Below are positions 1 to 9,445 of a DNA stretch of 64,000 bases, in pieces. Below the pieces are notes generated by a model that was given only the letters and a program-made list of their open reading frames with translations, made no database searches and was not told where the DNA came from. The DNA comes from WVZH01 sp034430895 (GTDB lineage: Bacteria > Chloroflexota > Anaerolineae > Anaerolineales > E44-bin32). The stretch is taken from contig DAOUDW010000008.1 of the NCBI GenBank assembly GCA_034430895.1, forward strand, positions 1 to 64,000. The letters run 5' to 3'. Position 1 is the first letter of the stretch. Every line of letters begins with the position of its first letter. Made by a program: the position numbers and the translations under genes.

Positions 1-551
1 AACTGCTGCGAACTTTCTATGCATTCGTCGATTACTTCGTGGTGAATGTTTCCTCGCCCAATACGGTCGGCCTGCGCCGTTTGCAGGCGCGTGATTTCCT
101 TGATTCCCTATTGCGCGAAATTTCAAACGCCCGTCAAGCACTAACCACCGATTTGCAGAAGCGCGTACCCGTGTTAGTCAAGCTCGCGCCAGATCTGACG
201 CGGCAGGAATTGGAGGATGCCGTCGGAACCATCATGGAACGCGGGATGGACGGCATCGTGGCCACCAACACCACGATCGAGCGCGACGGGTTGCTGTCCG
301 CCAATGCGGTTGAAAGTGGTGGGCTTAGCGGGCTCCCGCTGCGAGAGCGATCGACCGCCATGGTTCGCCAGATTTGGGAGAACACAAAGGGAAAGCTGCC
401 CATCATTGGTGTAGGTGGGGTGTTCAACACCGATGACATGAAAGAGAAACTGGATGCCGGCGCTTCCCTGGTCCAGGTCTACACAGGTCTCGTATATCGT
501 GGACCTGGATTGGCGCGATCGATCCTGCGTGAGTTTACTGTGAAGCATTAG
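1..551 (+). CDS. pyrD: Dihydroorotate dehydrogenase (quinone-type, class 2), 3' part
   Basis: The gene enters from the left edge: the reading frame is open from position 3, so the N-terminus lies outside the window. Dihydroorotate dehydrogenase oxidises dihydroorotate to orotate in pyrimidine synthesis, and class 2 enzymes are membrane-associated and pass electrons to quinone. Visible here are the class-2 segment FVVNVSSPNTVGLR, which carries the Ser base region, the KLAPDL strand, the ATNTT loop, GGLSG, and the FMN-phosphate-binding IGVGGV followed by GASLVQVYTGLVYRGPG. The C-terminus is normal and the stop is TAG at 549-551. A 56-residue membrane protein gene follows after 40 bp on the same strand. 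Confidence 0.93.
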   Translation, partial: LLRTFYAFVDYFVVNVSSPNTVGLRRLQARDFLDSLLREISNARQALTTDLQKRVPVLVKLAPDLTRQELEDAVGTIMERGMDGIVATNTTIERDGLLSANAVESGGLSGLPLRERSTAMVRQIWENTKGKLPIIGVGGVFNTDDMKEKLDAGASLVQVYTGLVYRGPGLARSILREFTVKH

Positions 552-591
552 AACATCGAGTGTAGCAATCAACGATCGAGGAGAAGTCTAT

Positions 592-762
592 ATGCGAATC
601 AAAAGACCATCGAAAAGTGTATTTACCGTATCTGTGATCTTTACCGTTGTTGGCTTACTGGCTCACATTGGCTCGATTCCAGTATTGTTCTCGATTTCCT
701 TCTGGCTGGTTTTATTCGGCTACATCCTTTTATTCCTGGGCGTTGTGGTTAAAGGTTTTTAA
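592..762 (+). CDS. Small two-helix membrane protein (56 aa)
   Basis: I do not recognise a named family. The reading frame ATG 592 to TAA 760-762 has a good ribosome-binding site (GAGGAGAAG, about 578-586) just upstream. The product begins with a basic stretch (MRIKRPSK) followed by two hydrophobic segments, roughly residues 10-28 and 30-54, and ends VVKGF. It would be an inner-membrane hairpin with its N-terminus inside. It lies 40 bp after pyrD on the same strand and is probably co-transcribed. It is too short for most gene callers. Support comes from the ribosome-binding site, the clean hydrophobic pattern and the tight spacing. Function unknown. Confidence 0.6.
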   Translation: MRIKRPSKSVFTVSVIFTVVGLLAHIGSIPVLFSISFWLVLFGYILLFLGVVVKGF

Positions 763-865
763 ATCGGTGGAACGACTCGAAGTTTGTCCATCGGGCAGCT
801 GACCGTTATAATCAAGACAGCAGTCCCACGGAAGACGCTTACATTCGGTAGGGGCAAGATCGGGA

Positions 866-1966
866 TTGGGACTGGGGTTTGACGTGCCACGACGGTTAAC
901 CATCCAACCGACAACACTCGCCGCTTCATTAACCTTGCTTTTACTCGTTGCCTTGTTTTTTGTATTCCAGAGCGAACAAGAATCGGAACCACCATCACCA
1001 ACACCGCACTTTGAACAGAACAGCACGTGGACGGTGGCCTTCACCGATCCGGGTGGTCCTCAGGCATCCACGTATCGAGGTGGACCGGATGCTGTGTTGG
1101 CAGATGCGATCGATTCGGCACAATATTCGGTCGATGTAGCCATCTATCACCTGGATTTGTGGAGTATACGCGATGCGTTAATTCGAGCGCATCGACGTGG
1201 TGTCCGAGTTCGGCTCATCGTCGAAAGCGACTATCACGTCGAAGCTGAAATAGCCGAACTCGAGCAAGCGGGCATCGAAGTCATCGGAGATATGCGCGAG
1301 CACCTGATGCACCATAAATTCGTTGTCCTGGACGGCATGCAAGTCTGGACGGGCTCGATGAATTTCACGGTTCGAGGGGCGTATATCAACAACAATAACT
1401 TGCTTGCTGTGCGTTCCTCTGAATTGGCGCACTGGTATACACAGGAGTTTGAAGAAATGTTCCTCGAGGATCGTTTTGGTGCGCTCTCCTTGCCCGATCC
1501 GTCTCGAGATGCGATTGCGCTCGATGGAGGGGAATGGTCGGTTTTATTCTCGCCCGACGATCTAGTCGCCCGGGAACTGATCGCATGGATCACCGACGCT
1601 GAAGCCACGATTGAGTTCATGGCCTTCTCGTTCACTTCGGATGAAATTGCCGCAGCGATGCTCGCCCAGTTGGATGCGGGTGTTCGCCTGCGGGGTGTGA
1701 TTGAAAGCGGCCAGGCGAATGCGACGGGAGGGCAATATGAGAACCTTCTCGCGGGTGGGGCGGATGTACGCCTGGATGGTAATCCCGGGACCATGCACCA
1801 CAAAGTCATCCTGTTGGATGGAGAGATTGTGATCTGTGGTTCTTATAATTTCACACGCAGCGCGGAAGAACGAAACGATGAAAATGTCTTAATCGTCGTA
1901 GACATGGCTTTGGCGTCCGAATTCCTGATAGAATTTGAAAAAATCTATGCAGATGCACTTCCTTGA
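866..1966 (+). CDS. Membrane-anchored phospholipase D-like protein (two HKD motifs)
   Basis: The protein of about 366 residues has an N-terminal hydrophobic segment (about residues 15-32) preceded by arginines, then a Ser/Pro linker, then two phospholipase-D half domains. Each half has the HxKxxxxD signature: HHKFVVLD followed by GSMNFT, and HHKVILLD followed by GSYNFT. This fold serves nucleases and phosphodiesterases such as Nuc as well as phospholipases; the substrate cannot be read from sequence. The anchor suggests it acts outside the membrane. The start is uncertain: TTG 866 gives the longest form, while GTG 884 has GGGG 6 nt upstream and keeps the whole anchor. The stop TGA 1964-1966 overlaps the next gene's earliest start codon by 3 nt. 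Confidence 0.85.
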   Translation: MGLGFDVPRRLTIQPTTLAASLTLLLLVALFFVFQSEQESEPPSPTPHFEQNSTWTVAFTDPGGPQASTYRGGPDAVLADAIDSAQYSVDVAIYHLDLWSIRDALIRAHRRGVRVRLIVESDYHVEAEIAELEQAGIEVIGDMREHLMHHKFVVLDGMQVWTGSMNFTVRGAYINNNNLLAVRSSELAHWYTQEFEEMFLEDRFGALSLPDPSRDAIALDGGEWSVLFSPDDLVARELIAWITDAEATIEFMAFSFTSDEIAAAMLAQLDAGVRLRGVIESGQANATGGQYENLLAGGADVRLDGNPGTMHHKVILLDGEIVICGSYNFTRSAEERNDENVLIVVDMALASEFLIEFEKIYADALP

Positions 1967-4458
1967 GAAGACGTGAAAGCGAGGCGGCTTTGAAAACCGA
2001 AGGTAAATTCTACATCGGCAAGTCCTACGATCTGAAGAAGAAGGCCATCATCGAAAAAGCGACACTCTACGATCCGGACGATTTGACCACGCATGGTGTC
2101 GTCGTGGGTATGACGGGGTCGGGCAAGACGGGATTATGTATCGACATTCTCGAGGAAGCAGCGCTGAACGGCATCCCGGCGCTGGTCATCGATCCCAAAG
2201 GCGATATTGCCAACTTGCTGCTGCATTTCCCTTCCCTCAGCCCGCAGGATTTCGAGCCCTGGGTGGACGCGGATACGGCGCAGCGCGAAGGCAAGACGAC
2301 GGCCGAACTGGCGCAAGAAATCGCGGACTTGTGGAAATCTGGTCTGGCGAAATGGGACATTGATTCCGAGCGGATCGAACGCGTCCGCCAGGCGGTCGAC
2401 TATGCCGTGTATACACCGGGATCGGATGCCGCTATTCCTGTGAGTATCCTCACCTCGCTGCAGGTGCCGTCGCTTTCGTGGGACGAGAATCGGGAAGTGA
2501 TCCGGGAAAAGATTTCCAGCACGGCAACGGCATTGTTAGGTCTCGTGGGTATCGAAGCCGATCCGGTGAAATCCCGCGAACACATCCTCCTGGCCAACTT
2601 GATCGAACGCGCTTGGACGGACGGTGTGGACTTGGATCTATCCGAGTTGATTCGCCAGATCCAGAATCCCCCCTTCGACCGACTGGGCGCTTTCGAGATG
2701 GATCAGTTCTATCCCGAGGATGATCGTTTTGAACTCGCCGTTTCACTCAACAATCTGCTAGCCGCCCCTTCGTTCCAGGCCTGGGTCGAGGGGATGCCGC
2801 TGGATATCGATGCCTTCCTCTGGGGTGAAGACGGCAAGCCCCGGCAGAGTATTTTTTACCTGGCGCATCTGCCGGAGGCGGAACGCATGTTTTTCGTCAC
2901 CTTGCTGCTGACAGCGGTCGAAGCCTGGATGTACCAGCAATCGGGATCGGATTCGCTGCGTGCGCTGCTCTACATCGATGAGGTCTTTGGTTTCATGCCG
3001 CCTGTGGCGAAGCCACCTTCTAAACCCCCGCTGCTGCGGCTGCTCAAGCAAGCACGTGCCTTTGGGTTGGGCCTGCTGCTCACGACCCAGAATCCGGCCG
3101 ATCTGGATTACAAGGGATTGAGCAACGCAGGTACCTGGTTCATCGGGCGGCTGCAAACTGAGCGCGATAAGCTCCGGCTTTTGGAAGGGTTGGAAGGAAT
3201 CGAAGCCGGCAAGGCTGGTTTCAGTCGGTCGAAGGCGGATAAGAGCATTTCGTCCTTGGGAAAGCGGGTGTTCTTGCTGCATAATGTGCACGAGAAAGCG
3301 CCCGAGATTTTCCATACCCGTTGGGCGATGGCGTATCTGAAAGGACCGATCACGCGCACGCAGCTGCGGGATCTGAATGCGCTGGTGGGTGCAGACGCAA
3401 AAGCACCTTCGAAAGAGAAGAAGCGTGCGGCAAAAACGAAGAAGCAGGCGGGAACGAGCCTTTCATCCACCCGTCCTTCGGTTCCGACAGGCATGGAAGA
3501 ATTGTTCCTGTCCAACAATCTCACGGTCGCCCAAGCGCTCAAGGCCGCCGGCAAAGATGCGCCCAAGGCGAAACGTTTGGGGATCGTCTATCGACCCTCG
3601 CTGCTGGCGCAGGCTTCGGTTCGCTACCTCGATCGTAAAAATGCCATCGACCAAGAAAACCGGGTGGCTGCCCTGTCTATGGATGTGGACCCGCGCGGAA
3701 TCGTGCGTTGGGAGGAGATGCACGCCTCGCCGTTCTCATCGCAGAGTTTCGACGACAATCCTGCCCCAGAATCACAATTCGTGGATCTGGAGAAGCCGTT
3801 TTCGGATGCTAAATTGCTTAAATCCTTGGAGAAGGATTTTCTGGATTATGTCTATCACGGCGCGGGACTAACGCTGGCCTCGAATGCGGGGTTAAAACTG
3901 GTTGCCAAACCGGGTGTGACAACGGCTGAATTTCGCGAACAATGTGCAGAAGCTGCGCAGGAAGGGCGCGATGCCGAAGCTGAAACGTTAGGCGAGAAGT
4001 ACGAGAAGAAGATCAAAGCGATCGAAACCAGACTCGTCAAGGAAGAACGCGAATTGGCTGAAGATCAAGCCGAGCATCAGTCTCGCAAGATGGAGGAACT
4101 GGCGACCCTGGGAGAGAGCATCCTGGGGCTAATCGGCGGTTCACGCAGCCGTCGACGTGTCTCGACTTCCGTCACCAAGCGCCGCATGACCTCCCAAGCG
4201 AAAGCCGACGTGGAAGAGTCGTTGGACGTGATCGAGGAGTTCAAGCAGGAACTCACCGAACTTGAGGCGGAATTATCGGAAGAGTTGAACGAACTGGCAG
4301 ATCGCTGGGGAGATGCCGCCGCTGCAATCGAGGAGATCACGATTACACCCTACAAGAAGAATATCCTCATCGAGCATTTCGGTGTGGCTTGGTATCCGTT
4401 CTGGCAATTGGAGGAAGGCGGAAAGACCTTCGAGGTCCCAGGGTTTGCTAACGAATAA
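1963..4458 (+). CDS. HerA-like ATPase (DUF853/DUF87-type ATP-binding protein)
   Basis: This large P-loop ATPase belongs to the HerA/FtsK-like branch. The Walker A motif VGMTGSGKTG is at about residues 48-58, with IDPKGD after the next strand. The Walker B/Glu motif LYIDEVFGF is at about 335-343, and a sensor-like LLTTQNPADLD follows at about 370-380. After residue 480 comes a basic Lys-rich linker, then a helical region (about 640-800) strongly charged and likely coiled coil. Family members are predicted DNA or protein translocating hexamers; the role of this subfamily is not established. The first start (TTG 1963) overlaps the phospholipase-D gene, but TTG 1990 has GAGG at 1981-1984 and better fits the usual N-terminus (KTEGKFYIGK). 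The stop is 8 bp from the convergent MFS gene. Confidence 0.85.
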   Translation: MRRRESEAALKTEGKFYIGKSYDLKKKAIIEKATLYDPDDLTTHGVVVGMTGSGKTGLCIDILEEAALNGIPALVIDPKGDIANLLLHFPSLSPQDFEPWVDADTAQREGKTTAELAQEIADLWKSGLAKWDIDSERIERVRQAVDYAVYTPGSDAAIPVSILTSLQVPSLSWDENREVIREKISSTATALLGLVGIEADPVKSREHILLANLIERAWTDGVDLDLSELIRQIQNPPFDRLGAFEMDQFYPEDDRFELAVSLNNLLAAPSFQAWVEGMPLDIDAFLWGEDGKPRQSIFYLAHLPEAERMFFVTLLLTAVEAWMYQQSGSDSLRALLYIDEVFGFMPPVAKPPSKPPLLRLLKQARAFGLGLLLTTQNPADLDYKGLSNAGTWFIGRLQTERDKLRLLEGLEGIEAGKAGFSRSKADKSISSLGKRVFLLHNVHEKAPEIFHTRWAMAYLKGPITRTQLRDLNALVGADAKAPSKEKKRAAKTKKQAGTSLSSTRPSVPTGMEELFLSNNLTVAQALKAAGKDAPKAKRLGIVYRPSLLAQASVRYLDRKNAIDQENRVAALSMDVDPRGIVRWEEMHASPFSSQSFDDNPAPESQFVDLEKPFSDAKLLKSLEKDFLDYVYHGAGLTLASNAGLKLVAKPGVTTAEFREQCAEAAQEGRDAEAETLGEKYEKKIKAIETRLVKEERELAEDQAEHQSRKMEELATLGESILGLIGGSRSRRRVSTSVTKRRMTSQAKADVEESLDVIEEFKQELTELEAELSEELNELADRWGDAAAAIEEITITPYKKNILIEHFGVAWYPFWQLEEGGKTFEVPGFANE

Positions 4459-4466
4459 CTTCACTC

Positions 4467-5744
4467 TTAAGGATCTTCTCTAGGTCCTCTGCGGGCCAGC
4501 CATATCGACCATAAGATTCCTGGCACGAGGATCAAACCGGCCATCCAGATCAGGCAACCTTCGATTCCCACTTCTACCCGATCGACCCCCCATCCGCCGG
4601 CGAGCGATCCCAGGGCGCTTGCCAGCGAGAAGAATGCAAACTCGGAAGCGAATACACGTCCTCGCACGTCATCAGGCACAATCTGGAACAGCAGTTGGTT
4701 TGAAAAAACCCAGTTGATTCCGCCACCAACTGCGCGCAATATGGTTCCCAGCAATACGATCTCGAAGCTTGCCAGAGGTGCCATAATCAGAGTGCCGATT
4801 GCGCTGAGTGGATAGGCGACAGCAATTGCGAGACTTAACGGTCGCTCTCGATCCTGCGTGAAAACGCGTGCGATGAATGGGCCGAATCCGGTGCCGATTC
4901 CTGCGGCGGCGAAGAGAATGCCCAATCCGATACCTCCGTCCTGACCGATGACGAAGACGTTCTCCGCAATAGCCACCTGCACGACCTGGAACGGACCGGA
5001 AAGCAGCAGACTGAACGCTGCTTTGTGCAGCGTGAGTACGAAAACGTAGGGATGCTCCTTAAGGTAGCGCAAACCGGCGATGTATTCTGCGAGCCCAGAG
5101 TATGGACCGGTTGACAGCCTTTCCGCTTCTGGTTGTTTGTCAGCGCAGATGCGGGAGATGAAAAACGCGGAGAGCAGGAAAGTGGCGCCGTCGATAATGA
5201 AAGCAGGATACACACCCCAGCTGCCAGCCACCAGTCCCCCCAATGCGGCGCCTAAAGCAAGCATGATCGACCAGGTGGCCGAGGAGATCGTGTTGGCGCT
5301 GCCGAGGTTACGTTCCGTAACGATATCGGGGAGAATGGCGGTGCGTGTGGGGAAGAAAACGCCGCTGATCGCCAACTGGACAGCTGTCAACGCATAGAGC
5401 AGCCAAATCTGCTCTGCTGTCCGCACGAACAAGAAACACAGCACTACGGCGGCGCGGAGTAAATCGGTAAGGATCAACAATCGCCTGCGGTTGAACCGAT
5501 CCGCGAGTACACCCGCAAGAGGGCTGATCAGGAAAGGTGCGAGCATGCGGATGGCGAATAAAGCACTGATGGCCAGGCCGCTTTCGGAGAACCGGTTGAT
5601 CAGCGTCGCTGAGGCGATCAGGTTGAACCAATCCCCCAATAAACTGATGATCTGGCCGAACCATAGATGGCGGAAATCCGGATTCGAGCGAATGAGTGAT
5701 ATGTAGCCCGCTGCTTCTCTGGACTTTGTTCCTTGAAGGGTCAT
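4467..5744 (-). CDS. MFS transporter (EntS-like, 12 TM)
   Basis: The 425-residue polytopic protein has the typical 12-segment layout of the major facilitator superfamily. The loop between segments 2 and 3 carries the family motif as GVLADRFNRRR, and the N-terminus resembles the MFS_3/EntS exporter group (NPDFRHLWFGQ followed by a segment with GDWFNLIA). Proteins of this group export siderophores, macrolides or other small hydrophobic compounds; the substrate here is unknown. It lies 70 bp downstream of cydC on the same strand and could be read from the cyd transcript. Its 3' end almost touches the convergent HerA-like gene. Confidence 0.85.
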   Translation of the reverse strand: MTLQGTKSREAAGYISLIRSNPDFRHLWFGQIISLLGDWFNLIASATLINRFSESGLAISALFAIRMLAPFLISPLAGVLADRFNRRRLLILTDLLRAAVVLCFLFVRTAEQIWLLYALTAVQLAISGVFFPTRTAILPDIVTERNLGSANTISSATWSIMLALGAALGGLVAGSWGVYPAFIIDGATFLLSAFFISRICADKQPEAERLSTGPYSGLAEYIAGLRYLKEHPYVFVLTLHKAAFSLLLSGPFQVVQVAIAENVFVIGQDGGIGLGILFAAAGIGTGFGPFIARVFTQDRERPLSLAIAVAYPLSAIGTLIMAPLASFEIVLLGTILRAVGGGINWVFSNQLLFQIVPDDVRGRVFASEFAFFSLASALGSLAGGWGVDRVEVGIEGCLIWMAGLILVPGILWSIWLARRGPREDP

Positions 5745-5814
5745 TGTGTGATTATCTCAGCGATCTGGCTTGATGTGCTGTGTTTCGATGATAACAGATA
5801 CCATGCGAACACGT

Positions 5815-7572
5815 TCACTCGTCGCCGAGAGTTTCCATCAGGTCGAACTGGTTTTGGCGCTGCCACAAGCGCCAGTATACGCCTTTGCGTGCGACCAAAC
5901 TGGCGTGGCTGCCGCGCTCGGCGATTTGGCCCTGGCGCAAGACGATGATTTGATCCATACGCTCCAGGTTGACCAGGCGGTGGGTGATGAGCAGCACACT
6001 CTGATCCCGCGACCAGGTAAGCAGATTGTCCATGAGGGTATTCTCGGTGATCGCATCCAGATGGGTCGTGGGTTCATCCAGGATCAGCAAGGGCGCATCT
6101 TTTAACAGGCCGCGGGCGACAGCCAGGCGCTGGCGTTCCCCTGCACTTAAGAGAAACCCGCCTTCGCCGATCCGGGTGTCGAATCCCTCTGGCAGGGCGT
6201 GGATGAATGCCAGAATTTGTGCGCATTGGGCGGCCGCTTCGAGCTGCGTCTGGTCTGCTTCAGGCTGCGCGAGCAGTAAGTTGTTGCCTATGCTGTCGTT
6301 CAAGAATTGCGTGCGCTGTGGAACGATACTCATCATTCTGCGCAGTTCATCCAGGGGATACTCGCGAATCTCATCTTTACCGAGTCGAATGGAGCCCGCT
6401 TGGTAGTCCCAAAATCGAAGCAAGAGGTTCACGATCGATGTTTTCCCCGATCCGTTGGCGCCGACGATGGCCAGTTTTCCACCCACCGGTAGTTCGAAAT
6501 CGATTCCCTCCAGCGCCGGCGGTAGTTCGGACGCATATCGGAAACACACGCCAGCGAATTGAATCGAGTGATCAGTTACCTCCAGCTTGGGTTCTGTAGT
6601 TTCTTTTTCGCCTGGCACAGCGTCGATGATCTCGAAAAGCCGATCCGCAGCGGAGACCTGCTCTTCGAGTTGCTGGAAAGTAGTGGCAAGCGGTGCGATC
6701 GCTTCGAAACTTGCCATCGTTGCCAGCAGGATGACGGCCAGATACATTCCCTCGATTTGTCCTTGGCGGATCAGAGGTATGCTGAGAACAAGAATGACGA
6801 GCGCTGCCAGACTCACCGAGAAATCGTTGAGCACCGCTGCGAAGGAGTCTCGCCTGGCAAACCGGAGTTGCATATGCGTGAGCCTTTGGCTCAAGCCGTA
6901 CAAACAGTCTAGGTGTGTTTGTTCCTGACCGTAAGCCAGGATGTCGGCTGATCCCTGGACGGTATCTACAAGTGCGGCTTTCATGCTCGCGCGCACATCC
7001 ACCAGACGGCGTCCTGAATCTCGGCTCCAGCGCAGCATGGTCATGGGAAAAATGACGCCGGTTAGAAAATGGATTGCCGCCACGCTTAACGCCAGGACGA
7101 GATCGAAGCTGCCCAGGAGTGCAAACGTCAGACCGCTGACGGCGAGCGCAACGAAAGGCGGCGCGATAACGCGGATGAAAAAGAGTTCTAATGTATCGAC
7201 ATCGCCCACGATGCGGTGCAGCAGGTCACCGCTTCGATAATGCATCAAACGTGCCGGTGCAAGTGGCTCCAGCTTGCGGAAGAACCAGACCCGCAGGCAT
7301 GCGATCAAGCGGAAGGCGACATTGTGTGACAGCAGGCGCTCCACGTAACGTAGTGCACCGCGGGCGAGACCGAAAAAACGCACGGAAACGATGGCAACCT
7401 GTAACTCGGCGATCGAGGGCTGGAGAGCGGCAAAGGAAATAATGTATGCAGAAGTTGCCAGGAGACCGATGCTGCTGGCGATGGTCGCAAATCCGGCGAG
7501 AATCGCCAATCCCATCTGCTTCCAGTAAGGGATTGCCAGCTTCAAGAGGCGAGTAAAGATGTTTTCTCTCAC
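5815..7572 (-). CDS. cydC: Thiol reductant/heme ABC exporter, subunit CydC
   Basis: This 585-residue half-transporter fuses a six-helix ABC exporter membrane domain (about 1-320) to an ATPase domain (about 335-575). Walker A is GANGSGKTS, the signature is LSAGERQRLAVARG, and Walker B is LLILDEPTTHLD. The CydDC heterodimer is needed to assemble cytochrome bd; the classical view is glutathione/cysteine export, and heme transport has also been shown for E. coli CydDC. The start codon overlaps the end of cydD by 4 bp (7569-7572), the usual coupling for two halves of a heterodimer. Assignment as CydC rather than CydD rests on gene order and pairing. Confidence 0.9.
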   Translation of the reverse strand: MRENIFTRLLKLAIPYWKQMGLAILAGFATIASSIGLLATSAYIISFAALQPSIAELQVAIVSVRFFGLARGALRYVERLLSHNVAFRLIACLRVWFFRKLEPLAPARLMHYRSGDLLHRIVGDVDTLELFFIRVIAPPFVALAVSGLTFALLGSFDLVLALSVAAIHFLTGVIFPMTMLRWSRDSGRRLVDVRASMKAALVDTVQGSADILAYGQEQTHLDCLYGLSQRLTHMQLRFARRDSFAAVLNDFSVSLAALVILVLSIPLIRQGQIEGMYLAVILLATMASFEAIAPLATTFQQLEEQVSAADRLFEIIDAVPGEKETTEPKLEVTDHSIQFAGVCFRYASELPPALEGIDFELPVGGKLAIVGANGSGKTSIVNLLLRFWDYQAGSIRLGKDEIREYPLDELRRMMSIVPQRTQFLNDSIGNNLLLAQPEADQTQLEAAAQCAQILAFIHALPEGFDTRIGEGGFLLSAGERQRLAVARGLLKDAPLLILDEPTTHLDAITENTLMDNLLTWSRDQSVLLITHRLVNLERMDQIIVLRQGQIAERGSHASLVARKGVYWRLWQRQNQFDLMETLGDE

Positions 7573-9308
7573 ACGGTTCCCTGATAGGCGCGCAGCATAC
7601 GGTGATACGTTCCCTCTTGCCGGACGAGGGCTGCGTGCGATCCCTGTTCCAGGATGAGTCCGTGTGAAAGTACGACGATGTTGTCGGCATCCTGAATCGT
7701 CGACAAGCGATGGGCGATCAACAAACCCGTACGGCCTTGAAGCAGATACTTCACCGCCGCTTGAATCTGCGCCTCGTTGTCCACATCCAGGTTGGATGTG
7801 GCTTCGTCGAAGATCAGGATCGGCGCGTCCTTGAGAAAGGCACGTGCAAGGGCGACCATCTGTGCCTGGCCTGCGCTTAGCCGGGCGCCGCGTTCCCCGA
7901 TCAGCGTGTCGTAGCCATCCGGCAAGCTCTGGATAAAATCGTGGATGAAGGATTGTTTGGCAGCGTCCACGATCTGGTAATGTTCCGCACCTGGTTTTGC
8001 GATGCGGATGTTTTCCGCGATTGAAGTGTTGAAAAGATATGGATCTTGCGGAACCCAGGCGATGTGCGTACGCCAGTGATGTGGATCGATTGCCTCCAGC
8101 GTGGTTTCACCCACAAGGATGCGACCACGATCGGGTGGAATGAAGCGCAGCAGGAGACTGGCGATGGTGGTTTTTCCCGAACCACTGGGACCAATGAGGG
8201 CAACACAATCCCCGGCATTGATCTGAAAACTGACACCGCGTAACGCCTGGCGGGTGCCCGTTTGGTATGCTGCCTGAACGTCTTCGAAGTGGATGTCGAC
8301 TCCGGGCCCGGGGATATGAAAGGAGTGTGTGATCGATGGCTTGTGGATGCGAACTGGTGTCTCCAGAATTTCGAATATCCGCCCGGCGGCTGCGACGCCC
8401 GACATGCCGGCATGAAAGCGGATGGCCAGATTCCGCAGCGGTTGGTAAAACTCGGGGGCAAGCAGCAGGATGAAAAAGGCTTCATTGAAGACCATCTGTC
8501 CATACAGCAAGCGCAGCCCGGTTTCCACAGCCACCACAGCTGTGCTGAGCGTGGCAATCCATTCGAGAACGAGAGCTGAGAGAAAGGTTACGCGTAAAAC
8601 GCGCATGGTCAGGTGTCGAAACTGGTCGCTGGCTTCGTTGATCGACTCGACCTGTTCGCTGCTGCGTCCGAGCGCTTTCAATGTCGTCAGGCATTGGAGC
8701 AAATCCAGAAACTGTGCACTCATGCGGCTCAGCTTGCCCCACTGGCGACGCGTGAGCCGCTCCGCAGTGTCGCCGATAAGTATCATGAAGATCGGAATCA
8801 ACGGTGCCGTGAACAGCAATACCAAACCCGAAAGGGCATCGAGGGGGAAGACGAAAAAAAGGATAACGATCGGAATAAAGCTGCTCTTGGCGATCTGCGG
8901 CAGGTACTGCCGGATGTAGCTGTCCAGTGTTTCGATGCCGTCCATGATCGTATGGCTCAACTCGCCGGCGCGCTCCCGGCTTGTGTATGCCGGGCCGAGA
9001 GCTAGCACGTGCGTGGCTGCGCGTTGACGCAGGGAAAGTTTGATCCGACCGGCAGCATGTGCGGCCATCGTTTCACTTCCCCAGTTCAAAGCGGCGCGCA
9101 GAAGTTGGAGGGCGAGGATCGAGAGAATCCGGAGATGAACTTCATCCAGACTCCTGCCGGACAGAAAGACATCGCTAACGATTTGACTCAGGATGTATGC
9201 AGATAGGACGAGGGGAATACTGGCGAGGATGCCCAGGATGACCGATGCAATTAACCGGTGCGAAACCGAGCGGGCTTCGTGTAACAGGCGAGGGTCGACT
9301 TTCAACAT
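7569..9308 (-). CDS. cydD: Thiol reductant/heme ABC exporter, subunit CydD
   Basis: This 579-residue ABC half-exporter is the partner of the overlapping cydC product. It has an N-terminal six-helix domain and a C-terminal ATPase with Walker A GPSGSGKTT, a signature that starts LSAGQAQMVALARA, and Walker B ILIFDEATSNLD. It lies 137 bp downstream of cydB on the same strand, so the order is cydA-cydB-cydD-cydC, a standard operon for cytochrome bd and its assembly exporter. The cydB-cydD gap holds no convincing gene. An export role is known from the family; the substrate in this organism is inferred. Confidence 0.9.
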   Translation of the reverse strand: MLKVDPRLLHEARSVSHRLIASVILGILASIPLVLSAYILSQIVSDVFLSGRSLDEVHLRILSILALQLLRAALNWGSETMAAHAAGRIKLSLRQRAATHVLALGPAYTSRERAGELSHTIMDGIETLDSYIRQYLPQIAKSSFIPIVILFFVFPLDALSGLVLLFTAPLIPIFMILIGDTAERLTRRQWGKLSRMSAQFLDLLQCLTTLKALGRSSEQVESINEASDQFRHLTMRVLRVTFLSALVLEWIATLSTAVVAVETGLRLLYGQMVFNEAFFILLLAPEFYQPLRNLAIRFHAGMSGVAAAGRIFEILETPVRIHKPSITHSFHIPGPGVDIHFEDVQAAYQTGTRQALRGVSFQINAGDCVALIGPSGSGKTTIASLLLRFIPPDRGRILVGETTLEAIDPHHWRTHIAWVPQDPYLFNTSIAENIRIAKPGAEHYQIVDAAKQSFIHDFIQSLPDGYDTLIGERGARLSAGQAQMVALARAFLKDAPILIFDEATSNLDVDNEAQIQAAVKYLLQGRTGLLIAHRLSTIQDADNIVVLSHGLILEQGSHAALVRQEGTYHRMLRAYQGTV

Positions 9309-9445
9309 TAGCGGAGTGACTCGTCCAGATTGAAGCGCACAGGATCACGCATGGAGCAGGAACTGTCGGATGCCTGGCGCGTGGTGCATGGCAGGAAATG
9401 TCGACTGCGCTGCCCACATGGTCGCAGCATGTGCGCTGGTACGGA

